Source: Cellvibrionales bacterium UBA2511
GTDB lineage: Bacteria > Pseudomonadota > Gammaproteobacteria > Pseudomonadales > Porticoccaceae
Direction of reading: 5' to 3'
NCBI GenBank assembly: GCA_002341315.1
Contig: DDNV01000033.1
Span: 1 to 5,871, forward strand
DNA: 5,871 nt
The position numbers and the translations under genes are program-made. Shown here piece by piece: positions 1-5,609 of this stretch (position 1 is its first letter; the number at the start of each line of letters is the position of its first letter). The notes under the pieces were generated by a model. The model ran no database searches and was not told where the DNA came from. It saw only the letters and a list, made by a program, of their open reading frames with translations.

Positions 1-633
1 CAACACAGGGTAACAGTGCCAATCAGACAGATTGACAGCCATCTGGATGCTCATCTCTGCGGCCAGCGGTTGCTGCGCAGAATCCATCAATTGACCCAGC
101 ATTTGCTCATCGGGACTGGCCAGCAGCTTATCCAGACCCACCATGCCGATCACCTGGTGGGATTGGTTGATAATTACCAGGCTGGTACCAAACGAATCCG
201 AAGACTTTTTCAGTAATGCCAGACACTCGCCGGCCGGGAGCTCAGAGTAAAAGCCCGGTGTGGACATATCCATCCAGGCACCAACCGTATTTTCCTGATA
301 AATCAGCGACACACTCAAAGACCGGGAAAGCCTGGCGGGTAGTACCGCCAGCAACTCGGTGCGCCGTGCGCGCTGCTGCAAGCGCAACAGGGCAGCAACT
401 GTCTGGTAAGGGAGCTGGGCAAAAATGGCCGCGTTCTGTTCCAGCGATAACTGGTCGAGAATACGCGATGCTGGCCACACCTGCATTTCCTGCAGCACAG
501 GGGCAACAATCCGGACCGGCACTTCCTGCAGGTAAATTGCCGCCTCTTGATCCTCCAGCGACTGCAACACCTGAGCTGCGGCCTCCGGCTTACTGATGAG
601 AAAATCCAGGCTCAGGGGATTAGAGTTCGTCAT
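1..633 (-). CDS. MgtE-like N-domain / CBS-pair protein, C-terminus off window
   Basis: Reading the minus strand from the ATG at 633-631 gives 211 uninterrupted codons to the window edge, so the 3' part of the gene is missing. Residues about 8-115 are a leucine/alanine-rich run of short helices resembling the MgtE intracellular N domain. It ends in a motif NTVGAWMD (115-122) that parallels the family's AGRLM segment just before the CBS domains. Residues about 123-175 resemble a first CBS domain (VIINQSHQVIGMVGLDKLL, 153-171), followed by PDEQMLGQLMD, typical of the MgtE CBS linker. A second CBS domain begins near 187. In MgtE this cytosolic part gates a Mg2+ channel formed by a C-terminal membrane domain. 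No membrane segment is visible here, so it may be a full transporter or a soluble MgtE_N-CBS protein. The start overlaps the end of the upstream channel gene by 14 nt, with GGGAG just before it, which suggests coupled translation. Confidence 0.8.
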   Translation of the reverse strand, partial: MTNSNPLSLDFLISKPEAAAQVLQSLEDQEAAIYLQEVPVRIVAPVLQEMQVWPASRILDQLSLEQNAAIFAQLPYQTVAALLRLQQRARRTELLAVLPARLSRSLSVSLIYQENTVGAWMDMSTPGFYSELPAGECLALLKKSSDSFGTSLVIINQSHQVIGMVGLDKLLASPDEQMLGQLMDSAQQPLAAEMSIQMAVNLSDWHCYPVL

Positions 634-1447
634 CCATCGTCTCCCGGGTAATCACACTGAAAGACTGTTGCATACAGAGCCGGGCCGGAATCAGTTTTCG
701 ACCATCAGCCGTTTCCACCACCATTCCGGTGGCAGTGAACTCCAATACCCTGCCCCGCTCATTGCCGGTCTCGACAATCTGCCCGGGCCGGACAAATTCC
801 TTGAGATGACGCGTTGCGATGAGATTTTCCACCAGCGGTCTGGCACCGAGGCCAAAGGCCAGAGAAAATCCCGTCAAAACGGCAGCAAAACCAATACCAA
901 ACAGAATGACCAGGAAACTGACATCGACGCCCACCTGGCCAAGCCCCATGACCACGCCGACAATAACAAAAGAGATCTGCGCAATCTGACCGAGCAGCGC
1001 TGCCTGGGCAATATCGGCTGAGGCCGCCGCATGGGTGATCAGATGGCGTACCACACTGCCGAGAATAAAGCCGCTGATAATAATCAGGCCACCCGCCATC
1101 AGAGAGGGCAGATACACCATTAAACGGTCGAGCCAGACAGTCGCCCCGGCAACGCCCACCACCCTAATGGCGACAATGGCAAATATCAGAATAGTGGCCC
1201 AGAACACCACAAAACCAATCAACCTTTCTGTGGCAGCCGGTATGCGGACAAAGTGAAGGTTTAAGTTTTGTAACTGGCGATCCAGCAGATGATTGAGGGT
1301 GCGGATAAAGCGGGTAACCAGCAGATGTAAAAAACGGGCCAGCAACCAACCGGCCAGCAATAACAGTAATCCACCCACCAGATTGGGAATATGAACGATC
1401 ACCGAAGTTAAAACATCCAGAATTTGTTGCTGGATTGATTCGAGCAT
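620..1447 (-). CDS. small MscS-type mechanosensitive ion channel family protein
   Basis: This 275-residue membrane protein has predicted transmembrane segments near 21-44, 76-98, 113-133 and 156-172, and a long glycine/alanine-rich helix near 175-202. That last helix and the following FGLGARPLVENLIA (198-211) correspond to the pore-lining TM3 of the MscS family. Residues about 219-265 form the MscS beta domain: RPGQIVETGNERGRVLEF (220-237), then a TADGRKLIPA stretch (246-255) that matches the family's DGR..IPN strand-turn. The larger C-terminal alpha/beta vestibule of E. coli MscS is absent, as in short TM-helix-repeat members. Such channels release ions or solutes under membrane tension. An upstream in-frame TTG at 1489 would add 14 residues, but the ATG at 1447-1445 has a strong AAAGGGG site with a 6-nt spacer and is preferred. 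The gene is first in a unit with the overlapping MgtE-like gene. Real conductance is inferred from family only. Confidence 0.87.
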   Translation of the reverse strand: MLESIQQQILDVLTSVIVHIPNLVGGLLLLLAGWLLARFLHLLVTRFIRTLNHLLDRQLQNLNLHFVRIPAATERLIGFVVFWATILIFAIVAIRVVGVAGATVWLDRLMVYLPSLMAGGLIIISGFILGSVVRHLITHAAASADIAQAALLGQIAQISFVIVGVVMGLGQVGVDVSFLVILFGIGFAAVLTGFSLAFGLGARPLVENLIATRHLKEFVRPGQIVETGNERGRVLEFTATGMVVETADGRKLIPARLCMQQSFSVITRETMDDEL

Positions 1448-1453
1448 GGAGTG

Positions 1454-1460
1454 CCCCTTT
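1454..1460 (-). promoter_or_regulatory. Shine-Dalgarno site of the MscS-type gene
   Basis: On the minus strand AAAGGGG lies 6 nt before the ATG at 1447-1445. It decides that start over the in-frame TTG at 1489, which falls inside the tandem repeat and would place this site within the coding region. Confidence 0.75.
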
Positions 1461-1468
1461 GTCAGATT

Positions 1469-1504
1469 CAATCTGCCTGTTGAAACCAATCTGCCTGTTG
1501 AAAC
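1469..1504. repeat. perfect 18-bp tandem duplication (two copies)
   Basis: The unit CAATCTGCCTGTTGAAAC occurs twice head to tail (1469-1486 and 1487-1504). A degenerate third copy follows at about 1506-1524. The left copy also forms half of an odd palindrome, CAGATT-C-AATCTG (1463-1475). The array sits in the 5' leader of the MscS-type gene, immediately upstream of its ribosome binding site. It could affect expression or simply be replication slippage. Two copies without spacers do not make a CRISPR array. Confidence 0.9.
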
Positions 1505-1765
1505 ACAACCGCCTGTGTCAAAACTGACCGGAAACCCACCAACCCGGAATCACTGTCAACAGGTACCTTCAACCTTAGGTGAGACTAGCACTGTTTATAT
1601 GACCAATGGAAATATCCCGGCAAGCCGAAAATAGCGCAAGAGATATGGTTTTACCCCATTTACCATTTTCTCAACGGCACTTCCAGTTGGAACAAATACA
1701 GATTATGAACTAGATTTTTATGTGTGTAGGGCAACAGCAGCATTATCCAGCAACATCGTTTCATC

Positions 1766-1786
1766 ACTGCATATATGACGTCAGTG
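1766..1786. promoter_or_regulatory. inverted repeat with embedded TGACGTCA palindrome, possible operator
   Basis: CACTG (1766-1770) and CAGTG (1782-1786) are inverted about an 11-nt centre holding CATATAT. The perfect 8-bp palindrome TGACGTCA (1776-1783) overlaps the right arm. It lies about 65-85 nt upstream of the proposed AUC start of the fusion gene, a place where an operator or promoter would be expected. No regulator is known from the sequence, so the functional reading is inference. Confidence 0.3.
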
Positions 1787-1837
1787 GCGTCGGGCGGGTG
1801 AAAAAAGCCCGCACCATGTCAGTCAATACAATTTGTA

Positions 1838-1844
1838 GAGAGGA
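1838..1844 (+). promoter_or_regulatory. ribosome binding site pointing to an AUC start codon
   Basis: GAGAGGA is followed after CCCTT (5 nt) by ATC at 1850. The ATC is in frame with the NAD-binding motif of the large fusion gene. No ATG, GTG or TTG lies in this frame between the stop codon at 1799-1801 and 1961. An ATG at 1816 is in another frame and reaches a stop at 1876-1878 after 20 codons. Confidence 0.5.
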
Positions 1845-1849
1845 CCCTT

Positions 1850-4333
1850 ATCAAGAACACCAGGCAAAAGTCATCTAACAAACCCATTGTTGTTATTACC
1901 GGTGCGGGTGGAAATATTGGCACAGCCCTGACAAAAAAGCTCAAGGCAAGCTATCAGGTTGTGGGGATGGATCTGAAGCCTGATAAATGCGATATCGTTG
2001 CCGACCTCACCTCCGCAGACTCTCTTCGTCTGGCATTCAATCAATTGCGTCGACAGCATGGCGACAAAATTGCAGCAGTTATTCACCTGGCGGCCTACTT
2101 TGATTTCACCGGTGTAGAATCGGTTTTATACGAGGAAGTCAACGTCGAGGGAACACGCCGTCTGCTGGATGCCCTCGAGCCCTTTGACGTAGAGCGCTTT
2201 ATTTATTCAGGCACCATGCTGGTTCACAAACCGGTATCACCCGGGAAATATGTAACGGAAAGTTCTCCCCTGGCCCCCGGCTGGGCCTACCCGGAATCCA
2301 AGGCTAAAACTGAAGAAGTGATCCAGCAATACGGTGAGCGTATCCCCTACACGCTTTTGCACCTGGCAGGCCTGTACGACGAAAATACCGCCGTGCCAAC
2401 ACTGACACACCAGATTGCTCGCATCTATGAGCGTGCCATGGAGTCGCATCTGTATTCCGGAGATCTGAATGCCGGTCAGGCATTCATTCACCTGGAAGAC
2501 ATGCTGGAAGTCTTCAAACGCTGTGTCGACAGGCGCAAGGAGATGCCAGCTGGCTGCACCCTGTTGGCAGGGGAATCCGAGGTGATGAGTTACAGGGAAC
2601 TACAGGACGCACTGGGGTATCAGCTCCACGGTGAAAAGCAGTGGAATACATATACCCTGCCTGAGTCTATTGCCAAAGCGGGAGCCTGGGTTCAGGCAAA
2701 AGCCGAGCCTGTGGTGCCCGACGCACTGGACCATGGTGAAAAGCCTTTTATCAAGCCTTTCATGATCGACCTCTCTTCCGATCACTATGCCCTGGACCTG
2801 ACTCAGGCCAAACGACTTCTCGACTGGGAGCCCCAACATTTTATAGGCGACAAGTTACCCACCCTGGTTGAAAACCTCAAAAAGGATCCAGCTGCCTGGT
2901 ATAACCACAACGGTATCCGGCCCCCCGACTGGATGCTGGATGCGGCGGAAAAAACCGACAAACCTGAAAGGCTGCGGCGTCGACACGAAAACTGGTACCG
3001 GGAAGAGCATGGCCGCAACCTGTGGGGACATCTGTTCAATATCGGTCTGGGTTTCTGGCTGATAATGTCCGTTGTACGCCTCGATTACCAATCCACAGGC
3101 ATGGTTTACAGCGATATTCTCGCCGGTTGCGCCATTGTTGTGTTTGCCTTTTTATCCCTGTCCTGGTCTCTGCCAGCAGCGCGCTGGGCCACTGCTGCTG
3201 TGGGCCTCTGGGTCATGTCGGCCCCCCTGCTGATGTGGGCCCCGGAGCCTTCCGCCTATCTCAACGGCACTCTGGTAGGAAGTCTGGTGGTCGGCTTTTC
3301 AGTATTACTGCGGCCCGCCCCCGGCGTGTCACCACTGGCAGCCATGACAGGGCCGACCATCCCGCCGGGCTGGCACTATTCCCCGTCCGGCTGGTTCCAA
3401 CGACTGCCCATTATTGTCCTGGCATTTATCGGGTTTTTTATTTCCAGCTACATGGCCGCTTATCAGCTAGGTCATGTGGATGGGCTGTGGGAGCCCTTCT
3501 TTGCCGGCGCTGTGCCGGGGGACAGTAAGAACGGTACCGAAGAAATCACTACATCGTCGGTTTCCGAGGCATGGCCAGTGCCCGATGCCGGCGTCGGAGC
3601 CCTGGTGTATTTAATGGAAATTCTCGTGGGTGTGGCCGGTTCAGCCCGGCGCTGGCGGACCATGCCCTGGCTGACCACACTGTTCGGCATTCTTATCGTA
3701 CCGCTGGGGGCGGTATCCATTACCTTTATTATTATCCAGCCAATCCTGCTGAATACCTGGTGCACTCTGTGCCTGATTGCCGCCACGGCCATGCTCCTGC
3801 AGATTCCACTTTCCGTGGATGAACTGGTAGCCACTGGTCAGTTCCTGTGGCGTCGCAAGTGCCAGGGCCACTCCCTGCTGCGAGTCTTTATCTTTGGTGA
3901 CACCGATGAGGGCCGCGTACAAAAAAACGCCGGGGATAGTTTTCAGATGGTCTCACTCAGAACAGCAGCGAGAGAAGTTTTCAGTGGCAATGTCAGGTGG
4001 TCCTGGGGATTGGGAACCTGCATTGCCGCAGGTGGTTTGCTGATGTTAAGTCGTATTCTATTCGGGGTGGAGGGTCCTCTGGCGGATGCTCATCACTTGA
4101 TAGGAGCTTTACTGATCACTCTTTCAGTGACTGCTTTGGCGGAAGTGGCAAGACCTGTTCGGCTAGTCAATATTTTCCTTGGGCTAGGGCTCCTGATTTG
4201 CACTTTTATTCTTGAGGCCGGGTTGCTGGCCACCATGGCGAGCCTGGTACTGGCGATAGTCATCATAGTTTGCAGTATTCCCCGTGGGCCGGTGAAGGGC
4301 TCGTATGGTAACTGGAATCGGATTATCTTCTAG
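1850..4333 (+). CDS. SDR/NAD-epimerase - SPW - VKOR-like - SPW membrane fusion protein
   Basis: Numbering is from the proposed AUC start (827 aa). Residues 12-24 hold the Rossmann strand and glycine loop GAGGNIG (GxxGxxG, 18-24), with D41 at the end of strand 2, which favours NAD. The extended-SDR active site appears as YSGT (119-122) and YPESK (Tyr147, Lys151). The SDR part ends near 335. A charged linker leads to an SPW-like block of about four membrane segments (389-487). A VKOR-like domain follows (about 517-667, four membrane segments) with the redox motif WCTLC (Cys638, Cys641). VKOR proteins reoxidise thiol-oxidising partners using quinone, but the usual loop cysteine pair is absent here. 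A second SPW-like block follows (721-809: LIGALLITLSVTALAEVARP, then SIPRG and YGNW). Substrate and reaction are unknown. The first conventional start, GTG 1961, would remove the glycine loop, so it is unlikely to be the true start unless the gene is damaged. The stop is TAG 4331-4333. The gene appears monocistronic. Confidence 0.8.
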   Translation: MKNTRQKSSNKPIVVITGAGGNIGTALTKKLKASYQVVGMDLKPDKCDIVADLTSADSLRLAFNQLRRQHGDKIAAVIHLAAYFDFTGVESVLYEEVNVEGTRRLLDALEPFDVERFIYSGTMLVHKPVSPGKYVTESSPLAPGWAYPESKAKTEEVIQQYGERIPYTLLHLAGLYDENTAVPTLTHQIARIYERAMESHLYSGDLNAGQAFIHLEDMLEVFKRCVDRRKEMPAGCTLLAGESEVMSYRELQDALGYQLHGEKQWNTYTLPESIAKAGAWVQAKAEPVVPDALDHGEKPFIKPFMIDLSSDHYALDLTQAKRLLDWEPQHFIGDKLPTLVENLKKDPAAWYNHNGIRPPDWMLDAAEKTDKPERLRRRHENWYREEHGRNLWGHLFNIGLGFWLIMSVVRLDYQSTGMVYSDILAGCAIVVFAFLSLSWSLPAARWATAAVGLWVMSAPLLMWAPEPSAYLNGTLVGSLVVGFSVLLRPAPGVSPLAAMTGPTIPPGWHYSPSGWFQRLPIIVLAFIGFFISSYMAAYQLGHVDGLWEPFFAGAVPGDSKNGTEEITTSSVSEAWPVPDAGVGALVYLMEILVGVAGSARRWRTMPWLTTLFGILIVPLGAVSITFIIIQPILLNTWCTLCLIAATAMLLQIPLSVDELVATGQFLWRRKCQGHSLLRVFIFGDTDEGRVQKNAGDSFQMVSLRTAAREVFSGNVRWSWGLGTCIAAGGLLMLSRILFGVEGPLADAHHLIGALLITLSVTALAEVARPVRLVNIFLGLGLLICTFILEAGLLATMASLVLAIVIIVCSIPRGPVKGSYGNWNRIIF

Positions 4334-4349
4334 GTGAAACCATGGAAGG

Positions 4350-4361
4350 GCACTGCAGTGC
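4350..4361. repeat. perfect 12-bp palindrome GCACTGCAGTGC
   Basis: The sequence reads identically on both strands and lies 17 nt after the stop of the fusion gene. It has no following T-run, so it is a poor rho-independent terminator. It could be a protein-binding site or a short RNA stem with a TGCA loop. Chance is also possible. Confidence 0.4.
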
Positions 4362-4567
4362 TGCCGAAAACATCCTGAAGAGCCAAGTGTAGTGGAACAA
4401 CAAGAGTCCTGGCTTTGGTTGGGCAACTTCTCGGTGAGGTGAGGGACATCTAATGTACTTGCTGGACAATATTTTTACACTTGCAATTCCTTGACCGTCC
4501 AGAAGAATTTTACTAAACCTCTCTGAACAAACTACAAATTTTAAAAATCAAAGTAACAGCGCAACAG

Positions 4568-4600
4568 ATAAAAATACTGGATTGCCAGTAATGTTTTTAT
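4568..4600. terminator. hairpin with A-run and T-run arms, possible bidirectional terminator
   Basis: TACTGG (4575-4580) and CCAGTA (4585-4590) pair around an ATTG loop. After a 3-nt bulge the stem continues with ATAAAAA (4568-4574) and TTTTTAT (4594-4600). The layout, a stem followed by a T-run on either strand, fits a terminator. The core stem is short and only half GC, so the call is tentative. It sits 235 nt beyond the fusion gene and 120 nt before the CBS gene. Confidence 0.4.
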
Positions 4601-4705
4601 CGGGCGTTACACCATGCCTTTATTCCCATAGATTGGAAAACCGGAAAAACTAGCGTCGTTTTTTCTGATGTTATATATGGCATTTTCTTTTCACCATCAG
4701 GCAAT

Positions 4706-4711
4706 GAGGAG
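4706..4711 (+). promoter_or_regulatory. Shine-Dalgarno site of the CBS gene
   Basis: GAGGAG lies 8 nt before the ATG at 4720. It is a strong match that fixes the start of the CBS-pair protein. Confidence 0.8.
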
Positions 4712-4719
4712 ATCTTATT

Positions 4720-5145
4720 ATGCAAGTTCAGCAAATCATGAGCACTAGTGTGGAATACGTGCCCACAGACACCACGCTCGCGCAGGCGGCAAAATATATG
4801 CGTGATCTAGATACCGGGTTTTTGCCTATCGGTGATTCACCCCAAGGCAGATTGCAGGGAGTAATTACCGACAGAGACATCACTGTTCGTGGCGTTGCAG
4901 CAGGCAAGAATCCTGAAAACACAACGGTAGACCAAATGAAAACGGACAAGATACTTTATTGTTTTCAGGATGAACATGTAAATGCTGTCGCAAATAATAT
5001 GCAGGATCAGAAAGTCTATCGCCTGATTGTTCTGAACAATCGCGACGAAAAGCGTTTATGCGGTGTTGTCAGCCTGGGCGACATCGTACGCCATGACAGT
5101 GCCAAACTGGGTGGCGAAACCGCTCGGGAAATCAGCCAGCATTAG
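4720..5145 (+). CDS. stand-alone CBS-domain pair protein
   Basis: This 141-residue soluble protein consists almost entirely of two CBS domains. The first spans about 1-62: IMSTSVEYVPTDTTLAQAA (6-24), then LQGVITDRDITVRGVAAGK (45-63), where TDRDI is the usual nucleotide-ribose contact. The second spans about 68-127, with a matching VDQMKTDKI opening and LCGVVSLGDIVRHD (113-126). CBS pairs bind adenosine nucleotides such as AMP, ATP or SAM and work as energy or redox sensors. This protein has no attached catalytic domain, so it must act on a partner or as a ligand store. No membrane segment or signal peptide is seen. The start is set by GAGGAG 8 nt upstream. The rhodanese gene follows 74 nt downstream on the same strand and may be co-transcribed. 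Partner and ligand are unknown. Confidence 0.92.
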   Translation: MQVQQIMSTSVEYVPTDTTLAQAAKYMRDLDTGFLPIGDSPQGRLQGVITDRDITVRGVAAGKNPENTTVDQMKTDKILYCFQDEHVNAVANNMQDQKVYRLIVLNNRDEKRLCGVVSLGDIVRHDSAKLGGETAREISQH

Positions 5146-5207
5146 GCCCGGTTTACAGTGCAGCCGCCGCCCTAATCAGGGATGGCATTTTGTTCAGCGA
5201 TGATTTT

Positions 5208-5212
5208 AGGAG
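5208..5212 (+). promoter_or_regulatory. Shine-Dalgarno site of the rhodanese gene
   Basis: AGGAG lies 7 nt before the ATG at 5220. It selects that codon over the in-frame TTG at 5190, which has no such site and would make this sequence coding. Confidence 0.75.
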
Positions 5213-5219
5213 TAAACCT

Positions 5220-5540
5220 ATGCAAACGATCAGTCGAGAGGAACTGGAAGCCATGAATGGCAGTGAAAAAAGGGATTTTGTCTTGATCAACGTGTTACCT
5301 CGCGAGGACTTCAGGCAGGAACATATTCGCACCTCCATCAATATTCCAAAGGCTTCCGAGGATTTTAGCGATGAGGTGGAACGTGTGGCAGGTAGCAAAG
5401 AGCGGGAAGTGGTACTTTATTGCGCCAATTTTGACTGTCCGTTATCTACCGAAGCGGCCAGAGAGCTGGATGAGAAGGGCTTTAATCATGTATATGATTA
5501 TGAAGGTGGTAGTGCTGACTGGTTAAAACACCGCCACTGA
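5220..5540 (+). CDS. single-domain rhodanese-like protein
   Basis: The 106-residue product is a compact cytosolic rhodanese domain. Residues 21-43 (VLINVLPREDFRQEHI, then INIP) match the family's N-terminal strand and the EF..HI..AINIP signature. VVLYCANFDCPLS (64-76) places the catalytic cysteine at Cys68, and KGFNHVYDYEGGSADW (86-101) is the conserved C-terminal strand and GG..W motif. Rhodaneses carry sulfane sulfur as a cysteine persulfide and pass it to thiols or cyanide. The active loop here is C-A-N-F-D-C rather than the classic CRxGxR, with a second cysteine at 73. This form occurs in many small rhodanese-like proteins and could allow a Cys68-Cys73 disulfide. The acceptor is unknown. 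It lies 74 nt after the CBS gene, has its own strong ribosome binding site and may share a transcript. Confidence 0.9.
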   Translation: MQTISREELEAMNGSEKRDFVLINVLPREDFRQEHIRTSINIPKASEDFSDEVERVAGSKEREVVLYCANFDCPLSTEAARELDEKGFNHVYDYEGGSADWLKHRH

Positions 5541-5573
5541 GACCCTATCTTAAACTCACCTGACCGGGGGCAG

Positions 5574-5586
5574 GCCTCCGTGAGGC
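5574..5586. terminator. short GC hairpin between convergent genes, weak terminator candidate
   Basis: GCCTC (5574-5578) and GAGGC (5582-5586) pair around a CGT loop, 33 nt after the rhodanese stop and 23 nt beyond the stop of the minus-strand gene. The position fits a shared terminator. There is no T-run on either side and the stem is only 5 bp, so it may be chance. Confidence 0.25.
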
Positions 5587-5609
5587 TGACCATATTCTGT
5601 CGGCGCAGT

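Larger units (their letters stand above)
1448..1849. other. divergent intergenic region, no gene seen
   Basis: This stretch of about 400 bp separates the minus-strand channel gene from the plus-strand SDR-VKOR fusion, so it should hold both promoters. No reading frame in it has a plausible start and protein-like composition. Visible structures are the 18-bp tandem repeat (1469-1504), the palindrome TGACGTCA (1776-1783) within a CACTG/CAGTG inverted repeat (1766-1786), and a GC-rich inverted repeat (GCGGG 1794-1798, CCCGC 1808-1812) around an A-run. The part from about 1660 to 1780 is AT-rich. No pair of -35 and -10 boxes with good spacing could be assigned with confidence. Confidence 0.6.
4334..4719. 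other. AT-rich intergenic region upstream of the CBS gene
   Basis: This 386-bp stretch follows the fusion gene and must hold its end signals and the promoter of the CBS gene. It contains a perfect 12-bp palindrome (4350-4361), a hairpin with A and T arms (4568-4600) and an AT-rich segment with TTATATATGG (4671-4680) that could contain a -10 box. An ATG at 4342 opens only 16 codons. No conserved gene is seen. Confidence 0.6.

Noticed and set aside
16..1021. Plus-strand open frames across the MgtE-like and MscS-type genes
   Set aside because: Their products are low-complexity (His, Arg, Pro, Gln rich) with no domain-like pattern, and lie opposite minus-strand frames with clear family motifs.
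1469..1524. CRISPR-like appearance of the GTTTCAACAGGCAGATTG units
   Set aside because: The copies are directly adjacent without spacers, only 18 bp long, and no cas gene is present.
1446..1634. Plus-strand 62-codon frame through the tandem repeat
   Set aside because: It is made largely of the repeat translation, has no ribosome binding site and no recognisable protein pattern.
3022..3528. 168-codon plus-strand frame inside the fusion gene
   Set aside because: It is a shifted-frame shadow of the membrane-coding region, with Arg/Cys/His-rich composition and no domain.
4342..4392. 16-codon ORF MEGHCSAAENILKSQV after the fusion gene
   Set aside because: It is very short, has no ribosome binding site, and the continuing frame is broken by stops. 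A decayed gene remnant cannot be shown.
4678..4700. Possible sigma-54 promoter (TGGCAT near the CBS gene)
   Set aside because: The -12 element does not match TTGCW at the required spacing.
5170..5181. CCCT-AATC-AGGG mini-hairpin between the CBS and rhodanese genes
   Set aside because: A 4-bp stem with no T-run is too weak to call a terminator or a regulatory element.
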